Assembly: GCF_024347595.1 (NCBI RefSeq)
Contig: NZ_AP025506.1
Span: 1,922,001 to 1,986,000 of the forward strand
DNA from: Vibrio pomeroyi
Lineage (GTDB): Bacteria; Pseudomonadota; Gammaproteobacteria; Enterobacterales; Vibrionaceae
DNA: 64,000 nucleotides
Direction of reading: 5' to 3'
A program made the translations under genes and the position numbers. A model generated the notes under the pieces. The model was not told the DNA's origin. It saw only the letters and a program-made list of their open reading frames with translations, and did no database searches. Positions 61,701-63,264 of the stretch are shown here, one piece after another (the first letter of the stretch is position 1; each line of letters begins with the position of its first letter).

Positions 61701-62876
61701 GTTACCGATGTCGTCCGATTCCGCTGTATTAGCGCCTGCCGTTGAGCTCGTCAGGTTCACCGTCACTGCTACGTCCGCCGCCTTATCTAGGCTCACGGTG
61801 AACCCAGCCGCTGAACCTTCACTTACGCTCACGGTTTCTGTGATGCTCACATATGGGACAGGAATAACCCCAACATCAACAGTAATAGTATCAGTACCAC
61901 CTTCACCATCACTGACAACCACCGTGAAGCTGTCAGAGCCGTTGTAGTTTTCGTCTGGCGTGTAAGTCCAATTACCATTTTCATCGACGACTACAGAGCC
62001 GTTTGACGGATCTGTGCCTTTGGTGAATGTTAGCGAATCACCGTCTGCGTCTATTGCATTCAGTGTTCCGCTTACTGGGGTGTCTTCGTCGGTGGTTACT
62101 GAAACGTCATTACCAACAGGGGCATCATTGACAGGAGTTACACCAATATTAACTGTGATTGTATCGGTGCCACCTTGGCCGTCGGATACAACAACCGTGA
62201 AGCTGTCATCGCCGTTGTAATTTTCATTTGGTGTGTAAGTCCAGTCGCCATTGTCATCGACGACGACAGTTCCGTTTGATGGATCTGTCGCTTTGGTAAA
62301 AGATAAAGAGTCACCATCTTCGTCTGAGGCTGAAAGGGTTCCGTTTACTGGCGTGTCTTCATTTGTTGTAAAAGAGACAGTGTCACCGACTGGAGAATTA
62401 TTGTTATCAACAAAAGTAGGTTCATTATTAGGTTGTTCAAGCGTGCGGAAGGCGTCGAGGAGACTGAGGCTTTGAGTACGAGACATACCCAACGCTTCAA
62501 AACCTGTAGTTACAAATTCTGTACCTGGAATGGTTTCTTCACCGTCTCGCTCGATCGTTCCGCTAGTTCCCAAACTCGAGCCATTTTGACCAGCAGCTGT
62601 ATCGAACTCTTCCCCTAGTTCCGCAGGATCTTGACCTTCTTCTAAAGCAGCAAAAATATCCGCAATATCTTGGTCGAGTTCGACTTCCCCATCTTCGGGT
62701 GAAAAACGCTTCGCTGATACTTCAGGAGCGTTTGATTCATTTAGAGATTCAAGAACGACATCACCCGCCTGGAGCGGTGCACCTTCTTCTAAGATTTTAA
62801 TCGTACCATCTACCGAGATAACAATGCGCTGGCCAAGTGCTAAAGCACCACCCAAATTCAGTGTTGTCATATCCAT
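31737..62876 (-). CDS. Giant LapA-type RTX adhesin (about 1 MDa)
   Basis: A 10,379-residue repeat-rich adhesin with no Sec signal. Domains by approximate residue: 1-150 LapA-like retention module with the TAAG cleavage motif at 93-96; 160-340 two cadherin/VCBS-like domains (NEDTPVNG, DEDTPVSG; NYNGDDSFTVVVSDG); 341-450 a diverged Calx-beta-like domain; 451-9017 about 62 identical 138-residue Calx-beta-like repeats; about 9020-9200 cadherin-like; 9221-9315 PA14 with RADDSLAI; further cadherin-like domains to about 9890; von Willebrand A from 9890 with MIDAS DTSGSMG; RTX nonapeptides at 10226-10266; then a C-terminal type I secretion region ending LFVNLPDQL. The architecture resembles LapA and the ice-binding adhesin MpAFP: secreted by an ABC exporter, held in the outer-membrane pore and released by LapG. 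AGGGG lies 6 nt before the ATG. A divergent TolC-like gene lies next door. Confidence 0.93.
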   Translation of the reverse strand: MDMTTLNLGGALALGQRIVISVDGTIKILEEGAPLQAGDVVLESLNESNAPEVSAKRFSPEDGEVELDQDIADIFAALEEGQDPAELGEEFDTAAGQNGSSLGTSGTIERDGEETIPGTEFVTTGFEALGMSRTQSLSLLDAFRTLEQPNNEPTFVDNNNSPVGDTVSFTTNEDTPVNGTLSASDEDGDSLSFTKATDPSNGTVVVDDNGDWTYTPNENYNGDDSFTVVVSDGQGGTDTITVNIGVTPVNDAPVGNDVSVTTDEDTPVSGTLNAIDADGDSLTFTKGTDPSNGSVVVDENGNWTYTPDENYNGSDSFTVVVSDGEGGTDTITVDVGVIPVPYVSITETVSVSEGSAAGFTVSLDKAADVAVTVNLTSSTAGANTAESDDIGNMVVTLADGVTVVTPNDDGSYTIPAGQTELKVSVATTGDDVYEGDETFSVSVEGSSGTIGTATGEATIKDDGTGPGTPDNDKPALSVTDAGDVNEGTDAVFTVSLSNETEAPVVVNLAPTTDGNYTAEANDLGDMVVTYVDGNNQTQTLTVDGSGNVTIPAGVTAITVTVPTADDNVYEGDETFGLVVTESNGVTSNGTATGEATIKDDGTGPGTPDNDKPALSVTDAGDVNEGTDAVFTVSLSNETEAPVVVNLAPTTDGNYTAEANDLGDMVVTYVDGNNQTQTLTVDGSGNVTIPAGVTAITVTVPTADDNVYEGDETFGLVVTESNGVTSNGTATGEATIKDDGTGPGTPDNDKPALSVTDAGDVNEGTDAVFTVSLSNETEAPVVVNLAPTTDGNYTAEANDLGDMVVTYVDGNNQTQTLTVDGSGNVTIPAGVTAITVTVPTADDNVYEGDETFGLVVTESNGVTSNGTATGEATIKDDGTGPGTPDNDKPALSVTDAGDVNEGTDAVFTVSLSNETEAPVVVNLAPTTDGNYTAEANDLGDMVVTYVDGNNQTQTLTVDGSGNVTIPAGVTAITVTVPTADDNVYEGDETFGLVVTESNGVTSNGTATGEATIKDDGTGPGTPDNDKPALSVTDAGDVNEGTDAVFTVSLSNETEAPVVVNLAPTTDGNYTAEANDLGDMVVTYVDGNNQTQTLTVDGSGNVTIPAGVTAITVTVPTADDNVYEGDETFGLVVTESNGVTSNGTATGEATIKDDGTGPGTPDNDKPALSVTDAGDVNEGTDAVFTVSLSNETEAPVVVNLAPTTDGNYTAEANDLGDMVVTYVDGNNQTQTLTVDGSGNVTIPAGVTAITVTVPTADDNVYEGDETFGLVVTESNGVTSNGTATGEATIKDDGTGPGTPDNDKPALSVTDAGDVNEGTDAVFTVSLSNETEAPVVVNLAPTTDGNYTAEANDLGDMVVTYVDGNNQTQTLTVDGSGNVTIPAGVTAITVTVPTADDNVYEGDETFGLVVTESNGVTSNGTATGEATIKDDGTGPGTPDNDKPALSVTDAGDVNEGTDAVFTVSLSNETEAPVVVNLAPTTDGNYTAEANDLGDMVVTYVDGNNQTQTLTVDGSGNVTIPAGVTAITVTVPTADDNVYEGDETFGLVVTESNGVTSNGTATGEATIKDDGTGPGTPDNDKPALSVTDAGDVNEGTDAVFTVSLSNETEAPVVVNLAPTTDGNYTAEANDLGDMVVTYVDGNNQTQTLTVDGSGNVTIPAGVTAITVTVPTADDNVYEGDETFGLVVTESNGVTSNGTATGEATIKDDGTGPGTPDNDKPALSVTDAGDVNEGTDAVFTVSLSNETEAPVVVNLAPTTDGNYTAEANDLGDMVVTYVDGNNQTQTLTVDGSGNVTIPAGVTAITVTVPTADDNVYEGDETFGLVVTESNGVTSNGTATGEATIKDDGTGPGTPDNDKPALSVTDAGDVNEGTDAVFTVSLSNETEAPVVVNLAPTTDGNYTAEANDLGDMVVTYVDGNNQTQTLTVDGSGNVTIPAGVTAITVTVPTADDNVYEGDETFGLVVTESNGVTSNGTATGEATIKDDGTGPGTPDNDKPALSVTDAGDVNEGTDAVFTVSLSNETEAPVVVNLAPTTDGNYTAEANDLGDMVVTYVDGNNQTQTLTVDGSGNVTIPAGVTAITVTVPTADDNVYEGDETFGLVVTESNGVTSNGTATGEATIKDDGTGPGTPDNDKPALSVTDAGDVNEGTDAVFTVSLSNETEAPVVVNLAPTTDGNYTAEANDLGDMVVTYVDGNNQTQTLTVDGSGNVTIPAGVTAITVTVPTADDNVYEGDETFGLVVTESNGVTSNGTATGEATIKDDGTGPGTPDNDKPALSVTDAGDVNEGTDAVFTVSLSNETEAPVVVNLAPTTDGNYTAEANDLGDMVVTYVDGNNQTQTLTVDGSGNVTIPAGVTAITVTVPTADDNVYEGDETFGLVVTESNGVTSNGTATGEATIKDDGTGPGTPDNDKPALSVTDAGDVNEGTDAVFTVSLSNETEAPVVVNLAPTTDGNYTAEANDLGDMVVTYVDGNNQTQTLTVDGSGNVTIPAGVTAITVTVPTADDNVYEGDETFGLVVTESNGVTSNGTATGEATIKDDGTGPGTPDNDKPALSVTDAGDVNEGTDAVFTVSLSNETEAPVVVNLAPTTDGNYTAEANDLGDMVVTYVDGNNQTQTLTVDGSGNVTIPAGVTAITVTVPTADDNVYEGDETFGLVVTESNGVTSNGTATGEATIKDDGTGPGTPDNDKPALSVTDAGDVNEGTDAVFTVSLSNETEAPVVVNLAPTTDGNYTAEANDLGDMVVTYVDGNNQTQTLTVDGSGNVTIPAGVTAITVTVPTADDNVYEGDETFGLVVTESNGVTSNGTATGEATIKDDGTGPGTPDNDKPALSVTDAGDVNEGTDAVFTVSLSNETEAPVVVNLAPTTDGNYTAEANDLGDMVVTYVDGNNQTQTLTVDGSGNVTIPAGVTAITVTVPTADDNVYEGDETFGLVVTESNGVTSNGTATGEATIKDDGTGPGTPDNDKPALSVTDAGDVNEGTDAVFTVSLSNETEAPVVVNLAPTTDGNYTAEANDLGDMVVTYVDGNNQTQTLTVDGSGNVTIPAGVTAITVTVPTADDNVYEGDETFGLVVTESNGVTSNGTATGEATIKDDGTGPGTPDNDKPALSVTDAGDVNEGTDAVFTVSLSNETEAPVVVNLAPTTDGNYTAEANDLGDMVVTYVDGNNQTQTLTVDGSGNVTIPAGVTAITVTVPTADDNVYEGDETFGLVVTESNGVTSNGTATGEATIKDDGTGPGTPDNDKPALSVTDAGDVNEGTDAVFTVSLSNETEAPVVVNLAPTTDGNYTAEANDLGDMVVTYVDGNNQTQTLTVDGSGNVTIPAGVTAITVTVPTADDNVYEGDETFGLVVTESNGVTSNGTATGEATIKDDGTGPGTPDNDKPALSVTDAGDVNEGTDAVFTVSLSNETEAPVVVNLAPTTDGNYTAEANDLGDMVVTYVDGNNQTQTLTVDGSGNVTIPAGVTAITVTVPTADDNVYEGDETFGLVVTESNGVTSNGTATGEATIKDDGTGPGTPDNDKPALSVTDAGDVNEGTDAVFTVSLSNETEAPVVVNLAPTTDGNYTAEANDLGDMVVTYVDGNNQTQTLTVDGSGNVTIPAGVTAITVTVPTADDNVYEGDETFGLVVTESNGVTSNGTATGEATIKDDGTGPGTPDNDKPALSVTDAGDVNEGTDAVFTVSLSNETEAPVVVNLAPTTDGNYTAEANDLGDMVVTYVDGNNQTQTLTVDGSGNVTIPAGVTAITVTVPTADDNVYEGDETFGLVVTESNGVTSNGTATGEATIKDDGTGPGTPDNDKPALSVTDAGDVNEGTDAVFTVSLSNETEAPVVVNLAPTTDGNYTAEANDLGDMVVTYVDGNNQTQTLTVDGSGNVTIPAGVTAITVTVPTADDNVYEGDETFGLVVTESNGVTSNGTATGEATIKDDGTGPGTPDNDKPALSVTDAGDVNEGTDAVFTVSLSNETEAPVVVNLAPTTDGNYTAEANDLGDMVVTYVDGNNQTQTLTVDGSGNVTIPAGVTAITVTVPTADDNVYEGDETFGLVVTESNGVTSNGTATGEATIKDDGTGPGTPDNDKPALSVTDAGDVNEGTDAVFTVSLSNETEAPVVVNLAPTTDGNYTAEANDLGDMVVTYVDGNNQTQTLTVDGSGNVTIPAGVTAITVTVPTADDNVYEGDETFGLVVTESNGVTSNGTATGEATIKDDGTGPGTPDNDKPALSVTDAGDVNEGTDAVFTVSLSNETEAPVVVNLAPTTDGNYTAEANDLGDMVVTYVDGNNQTQTLTVDGSGNVTIPAGVTAITVTVPTADDNVYEGDETFGLVVTESNGVTSNGTATGEATIKDDGTGPGTPDNDKPALSVTDAGDVNEGTDAVFTVSLSNETEAPVVVNLAPTTDGNYTAEANDLGDMVVTYVDGNNQTQTLTVDGSGNVTIPAGVTAITVTVPTADDNVYEGDETFGLVVTESNGVTSNGTATGEATIKDDGTGPGTPDNDKPALSVTDAGDVNEGTDAVFTVSLSNETEAPVVVNLAPTTDGNYTAEANDLGDMVVTYVDGNNQTQTLTVDGSGNVTIPAGVTAITVTVPTADDNVYEGDETFGLVVTESNGVTSNGTATGEATIKDDGTGPGTPDNDKPALSVTDAGDVNEGTDAVFTVSLSNETEAPVVVNLAPTTDGNYTAEANDLGDMVVTYVDGNNQTQTLTVDGSGNVTIPAGVTAITVTVPTADDNVYEGDETFGLVVTESNGVTSNGTATGEATIKDDGTGPGTPDNDKPALSVTDAGDVNEGTDAVFTVSLSNETEAPVVVNLAPTTDGNYTAEANDLGDMVVTYVDGNNQTQTLTVDGSGNVTIPAGVTAITVTVPTADDNVYEGDETFGLVVTESNGVTSNGTATGEATIKDDGTGPGTPDNDKPALSVTDAGDVNEGTDAVFTVSLSNETEAPVVVNLAPTTDGNYTAEANDLGDMVVTYVDGNNQTQTLTVDGSGNVTIPAGVTAITVTVPTADDNVYEGDETFGLVVTESNGVTSNGTATGEATIKDDGTGPGTPDNDKPALSVTDAGDVNEGTDAVFTVSLSNETEAPVVVNLAPTTDGNYTAEANDLGDMVVTYVDGNNQTQTLTVDGSGNVTIPAGVTAITVTVPTADDNVYEGDETFGLVVTESNGVTSNGTATGEATIKDDGTGPGTPDNDKPALSVTDAGDVNEGTDAVFTVSLSNETEAPVVVNLAPTTDGNYTAEANDLGDMVVTYVDGNNQTQTLTVDGSGNVTIPAGVTAITVTVPTADDNVYEGDETFGLVVTESNGVTSNGTATGEATIKDDGTGPGTPDNDKPALSVTDAGDVNEGTDAVFTVSLSNETEAPVVVNLAPTTDGNYTAEANDLGDMVVTYVDGNNQTQTLTVDGSGNVTIPAGVTAITVTVPTADDNVYEGDETFGLVVTESNGVTSNGTATGEATIKDDGTGPGTPDNDKPALSVTDAGDVNEGTDAVFTVSLSNETEAPVVVNLAPTTDGNYTAEANDLGDMVVTYVDGNNQTQTLTVDGSGNVTIPAGVTAITVTVPTADDNVYEGDETFGLVVTESNGVTSNGTATGEATIKDDGTGPGTPDNDKPALSVTDAGDVNEGTDAVFTVSLSNETEAPVVVNLAPTTDGNYTAEANDLGDMVVTYVDGNNQTQTLTVDGSGNVTIPAGVTAITVTVPTADDNVYEGDETFGLVVTESNGVTSNGTATGEATIKDDGTGPGTPDNDKPALSVTDAGDVNEGTDAVFTVSLSNETEAPVVVNLAPTTDGNYTAEANDLGDMVVTYVDGNNQTQTLTVDGSGNVTIPAGVTAITVTVPTADDNVYEGDETFGLVVTESNGVTSNGTATGEATIKDDGTGPGTPDNDKPALSVTDAGDVNEGTDAVFTVSLSNETEAPVVVNLAPTTDGNYTAEANDLGDMVVTYVDGNNQTQTLTVDGSGNVTIPAGVTAITVTVPTADDNVYEGDETFGLVVTESNGVTSNGTATGEATIKDDGTGPGTPDNDKPALSVTDAGDVNEGTDAVFTVSLSNETEAPVVVNLAPTTDGNYTAEANDLGDMVVTYVDGNNQTQTLTVDGSGNVTIPAGVTAITVTVPTADDNVYEGDETFGLVVTESNGVTSNGTATGEATIKDDGTGPGTPDNDKPALSVTDAGDVNEGTDAVFTVSLSNETEAPVVVNLAPTTDGNYTAEANDLGDMVVTYVDGNNQTQTLTVDGSGNVTIPAGVTAITVTVPTADDNVYEGDETFGLVVTESNGVTSNGTATGEATIKDDGTGPGTPDNDKPALSVTDAGDVNEGTDAVFTVSLSNETEAPVVVNLAPTTDGNYTAEANDLGDMVVTYVDGNNQTQTLTVDGSGNVTIPAGVTAITVTVPTADDNVYEGDETFGLVVTESNGVTSNGTATGEATIKDDGTGPGTPDNDKPALSVTDAGDVNEGTDAVFTVSLSNETEAPVVVNLAPTTDGNYTAEANDLGDMVVTYVDGNNQTQTLTVDGSGNVTIPAGVTAITVTVPTADDNVYEGDETFGLVVTESNGVTSNGTATGEATIKDDGTGPGTPDNDKPALSVTDAGDVNEGTDAVFTVSLSNETEAPVVVNLAPTTDGNYTAEANDLGDMVVTYVDGNNQTQTLTVDGSGNVTIPAGVTAITVTVPTADDNVYEGDETFGLVVTESNGVTSNGTATGEATIKDDGTGPGTPDNDKPALSVTDAGDVNEGTDAVFTVSLSNETEAPVVVNLAPTTDGNYTAEANDLGDMVVTYVDGNNQTQTLTVDGSGNVTIPAGVTAITVTVPTADDNVYEGDETFGLVVTESNGVTSNGTATGEATIKDDGTGPGTPDNDKPALSVTDAGDVNEGTDAVFTVSLSNETEAPVVVNLAPTTDGNYTAEANDLGDMVVTYVDGNNQTQTLTVDGSGNVTIPAGVTAITVTVPTADDNVYEGDETFGLVVTESNGVTSNGTATGEATIKDDGTGPGTPDNDKPALSVTDAGDVNEGTDAVFTVSLSNETEAPVVVNLAPTTDGNYTAEANDLGDMVVTYVDGNNQTQTLTVDGSGNVTIPAGVTAITVTVPTADDNVYEGDETFGLVVTESNGVTSNGTATGEATIKDDGTGPGTPDNDKPALSVTDAGDVNEGTDAVFTVSLSNETEAPVVVNLAPTTDGNYTAEANDLGDMVVTYVDGNNQTQTLTVDGSGNVTIPAGVTAITVTVPTADDNVYEGDETFGLVVTESNGVTSNGTATGEATIKDDGTGPGTPDNDKPALSVTDAGDVNEGTDAVFTVSLSNETEAPVVVNLAPTTDGNYTAEANDLGDMVVTYVDGNNQTQTLTVDGSGNVTIPAGVTAITVTVPTADDNVYEGDETFGLVVTESNGVTSNGTATGEATIKDDGTGPGTPDNDKPALSVTDAGDVNEGTDAVFTVSLSNETEAPVVVNLAPTTDGNYTAEANDLGDMVVTYVDGNNQTQTLTVDGSGNVTIPAGVTAITVTVPTADDNVYEGDETFGLVVTESNGVTSNGTATGEATIKDDGTGPGTPDNDKPALSVTDAGDVNEGTDAVFTVSLSNETEAPVVVNLAPTTDGNYTAEANDLGDMVVTYVDGNNQTQTLTVDGSGNVTIPAGVTAITVTVPTADDNVYEGDETFGLVVTESNGVTSNGTATGEATIKDDGTGPGTPDNDKPALSVTDAGDVNEGTDAVFTVSLSNETEAPVVVNLAPTTDGNYTAEANDLGDMVVTYVDGNNQTQTLTVDGSGNVTIPAGVTAITVTVPTADDNVYEGDETFGLVVTESNGVTSNGTATGEATIKDDGTGPGTPDNDKPALSVTDAGDVNEGTDAVFTVSLSNETEAPVVVNLAPTTDGNYTAEANDLGDMVVTYVDGNNQTQTLTVDGSGNVTIPAGVTAITVTVPTADDNVYEGDETFGLVVTESNGVTSNGTATGEATIKDDGTGPGTPDNDKPALSVTDAGDVNEGTDAVFTVSLSNETEAPVVVNLAPTTDGNYTAEANDLGDMVVTYVDGNNQTQTLTVDGSGNVTIPAGVTAITVTVPTADDNVYEGDETFGLVVTESNGVTSNGTATGEATIKDDGTGPGTPDNDKPALSVTDAGDVNEGTDAVFTVSLSNETEAPVVVNLAPTTDGNYTAEANDLGDMVVTYVDGNNQTQTLTVDGSGNVTIPAGVTAITVTVPTADDNVYEGDETFGLVVTESNGVTSNGTATGEATIKDDGTGPGTPDNDKPALSVTDAGDVNEGTDAVFTVSLSNETEAPVVVNLAPTTDGNYTAEANDLGDMVVTYVDGNNQTQTLTVDGSGNVTIPAGVTAITVTVPTADDNVYEGDETFGLVVTESNGVTSNGTATGEATIKDDGTGPGTPDNDKPALSVTDAGDVNEGTDAVFTVSLSNETEAPVVVNLAPTTDGNYTAEANDLGDMVVTYVDGNNQTQTLTVDGSGNVTIPAGVTAITVTVPTADDNVYEGDETFGLVVTESNGVTSNGTATGEATIKDDGTGPGTPDNDKPALSVTDAGDVNEGTDAVFTVSLSNETEAPVVVNLAPTTDGNYTAEANDLGDMVVTYVDGNNQTQTLTVDGSGNVTIPAGVTAITVTVPTADDNVYEGDETFGLVVTESNGVTSNGTATGEATIKDDGTGPGTPDNDKPALSVTDAGDVNEGTDAVFTVSLSNETEAPVVVNLAPTTDGNYTAEANDLGDMVVTYVDGNNQTQTLTVDGSGNVTIPAGVTAITVTVPTADDNVYEGDETFGLVVTESNGVTSNGTATGEATIKDDGTGPGTPDNDKPALSVTDAGDVNEGTDAVFTVSLSNETEAPVVVNLAPTTDGNYTAEANDLGDMVVTYVDGNNQTQTLTVDGSGNVTIPAGVTAITVTVPTADDNVYEGDETFGLVVTESNGVTSNGTATGEATIKDDGTGPGTPDNDKPALSVTDAGDVNEGTDAVFTVSLSNETEAPVVVNLAPTTDGNYTAEANDLGDMVVTYVDGNNQTQTLTVDGSGNVTIPAGVTAITVTVPTADDNVYEGDETFGLVVTESNGVTSNGTATGEATIKDNDFLPISSGGVIDTNEDTPTFIEWDSFGITDVDSPDSSLGIEITDLPDNGQFEYFGDDGQWHDVSVGQVIDKGAFDADKVRFTPDEDESGYDNHSTPGIGDQQQDYAQIGFKPTDGINTGLESTIAINVTPIADAPNLITNIDGIELPGQQFNVNMWNGVSVGSQYGVGNGVDPDILINVIDDLDSNDSSSSNTNDVRDPSQGAGQATLITGLIYLEAGTSYDFVGRADDSLAIKVGGELTDDARWGDGRGTIQGGAFTPTVSGFYPIEIYHHNQSGPGNFDVNVSVDGASPVNLNNTNFGIVSDVSQLDSIDIRTSELINENGVEFYQVYTTNEGPQDTRIPLTELQASLNDIDGSETLAVNVSGFPAGAELSDGVNSHTFTNTSEEFDISSWDMTNLTVLPPAGSHDDFTIDVEAVASEKDSTSTATTSTSIDVVVYEYNATHTQPDTRTVDEDNNVSGNVLSNDTDADNALSLQSVEIGGALYDLGQTITLTSGELTVNQDGSYLFVPSDNWSGDVPTVTYTTNTGVSDTLDITVTAVADAPRITIAVGELQQTQAVPDFGTSPSDIRNFVSNGETSIGDISFDHVDQSPAFNNGNQGDDLMIAPDDAAAQQFVGDQQAVNLSQHGSDTFVGTSGNDSFYGGNGSQDSEAETDTVIYQGKLSEYDLDFRGLEHSQVPYWLVKDSLERDTSSDNSPTTEDGDHLYGIERLIFSDAIVQIDNETGEYTVLQDRAIPLDITTELVDIDGSETLSSDVTIQGIPQGVGLYVGGQLITPNNDGSYSVTIPASGEINAELRIPYSHEGEVDFELSVTASSTESGNSDQAVTVETADVSFRSYVLNTGSHGDDNIVGSLDNDLIVGDVQGLQIVAGEDYNIAFILDTSGSMGSDVDTAKDELLVVFDAILASSQGQHSGDVNILITDFSNGSNTSVSVDLSSQNPRAQFVSALDSIVDNGSGGTNYEAGFESAVDWFATQTSGNNISYFISDGEPTSYTESKLMRSDFDDILLDYDEATNTVITLDDLIPDGYTNGVINYQGKVLVDGDSKLYSPLTGEQIGELSINGYSFDYYDRGGVNRQGQHMFQLLALMSAVEAIGLGSSLDQDVLDDYDSDGVVATSIDVTKLAEVILGKEIDLLQGSDGIDGLAGNDIIFGDLMQFDNISGQGVPAIQKYVAQQTGEELSLVSARDIHTYITNNVDEFNQSNTNDKDDVLSGGDGDDLLFGQGGDDTLIGGLGDDILTGGDGDDLFKWVDQPFQDDVDTITDFALGEDHLDISELLPNESSMFDLLEHITIEKVDNGSGDKDLVITISENTDNTGQTQKIVLDNVGDQFDSVNSAVDGSVTNSDLTNLVSQLFVNLPDQL
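32081..32199 (-). repeat. RTX nonapeptide calcium-binding repeats
   Basis: Inside the adhesin gene, about four glycine/aspartate nonapeptides (LSGGDGDDL, LFGQGGDDT, LIGGLGDDI, LTGGDGDDL) form a beta-roll that folds on calcium after secretion. A looser upstream set lies near 32370-32430 (GSDGIDGLAGNDIIFGD). Confidence 0.9.
35826..61526 (-). repeat. Array of about 62 identical 414-bp repeats in the adhesin gene
   Basis: The 25,701-bp array equals 62 units of 414 bp plus 33 bp. Units look identical at nucleotide level as far as I can read: the printed pattern recurs exactly every ten units (4,140 bp). Each unit encodes 138 residues with the Calx-beta hallmark VYEGDETF, followed by a linker KDDGTGPGTPDNDKP. 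One unit has 23 Asp/Glu, 2 Lys and no Arg, His, Cys or Trp. I counted 230 G+C in 414 bp (56%), against 35-46% in spot counts downstream. Boundaries are sharp: the left copy breaks after GATIKD-type sequence (KDN instead of KDD), and the right copy passes into a diverged copy at 61527. The copy number depends on the assembly. Confidence 0.95.
62589..62600 (-). other. Predicted LapG cleavage site (TAAG, residues 93-96)
   Basis: ACA GCT GCT GGT encodes Thr-Ala-Ala-Gly in the context EEFDTAAGQNGSS, after an acidic helical stretch (IADIFAALEEGQDP). Di-alanine T/PAAG sites at about residue 100 are where the periplasmic protease LapG cuts LapA-type adhesins, freeing them from the outer-membrane pore when cyclic-di-GMP is low. 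Confidence 0.8.
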
Positions 62877-63264
62877 ATAAACCCCTAAAACCCATCTCTT
62901 GTCATTAACGTCAAAATAGTGACATCATTTTTATAATATTAGTTAGAATATAACATCTAAAGTCACATAATTCATAGTTATAGATACATAATTTAACAAC
63001 CTCTAGTTTAGCTTAATGACTGTCATCACACTAAGTAACAAATTAGGTGCTTAAAACATCGATATAAGTTATTGTGCATGCAGAAAATAATACGAACATT
63101 AATGAATGATTTAAGTGCTCAAAAACAACATAAAACGCACGACGATCGGTTAACAATTTTACAACCATTTACGGACGCTTTTCTAGCGAACGTTATTTTT
63201 TTGGCGGTCCATCTGAATTTCGTATCTCGCACATTAAAAAGCGTAGGTTTAGGTGCTGTCCAAT
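62877..63264. other. Divergent intergenic region between adhesin and TolC-like genes
   Basis: An AT-rich 388-bp region with an SD (AGGGG) for the adhesin at its left end. Several AT-rich -10-like stretches occur (TATAAT-like at 62931-62938; minus-strand TTGTTA...TATGAA near 62975-62998), but none is a confident promoter. A 105-codon plus-strand frame at 63072-63389 and a 61-codon minus frame overlap the start of the TolC-like gene in other frames and look noncoding. I cannot identify a known regulator site for cyclic-di-GMP-responsive factors. Confidence 0.5.

Noticed and set aside
31737..62876. Giant frame as a polyketide or non-ribosomal peptide synthetase
   Set aside because: No ketosynthase, condensation or carrier motifs; the repeats are Asp/Gly/Thr/Val-rich beta domains with RTX and adhesin modules.
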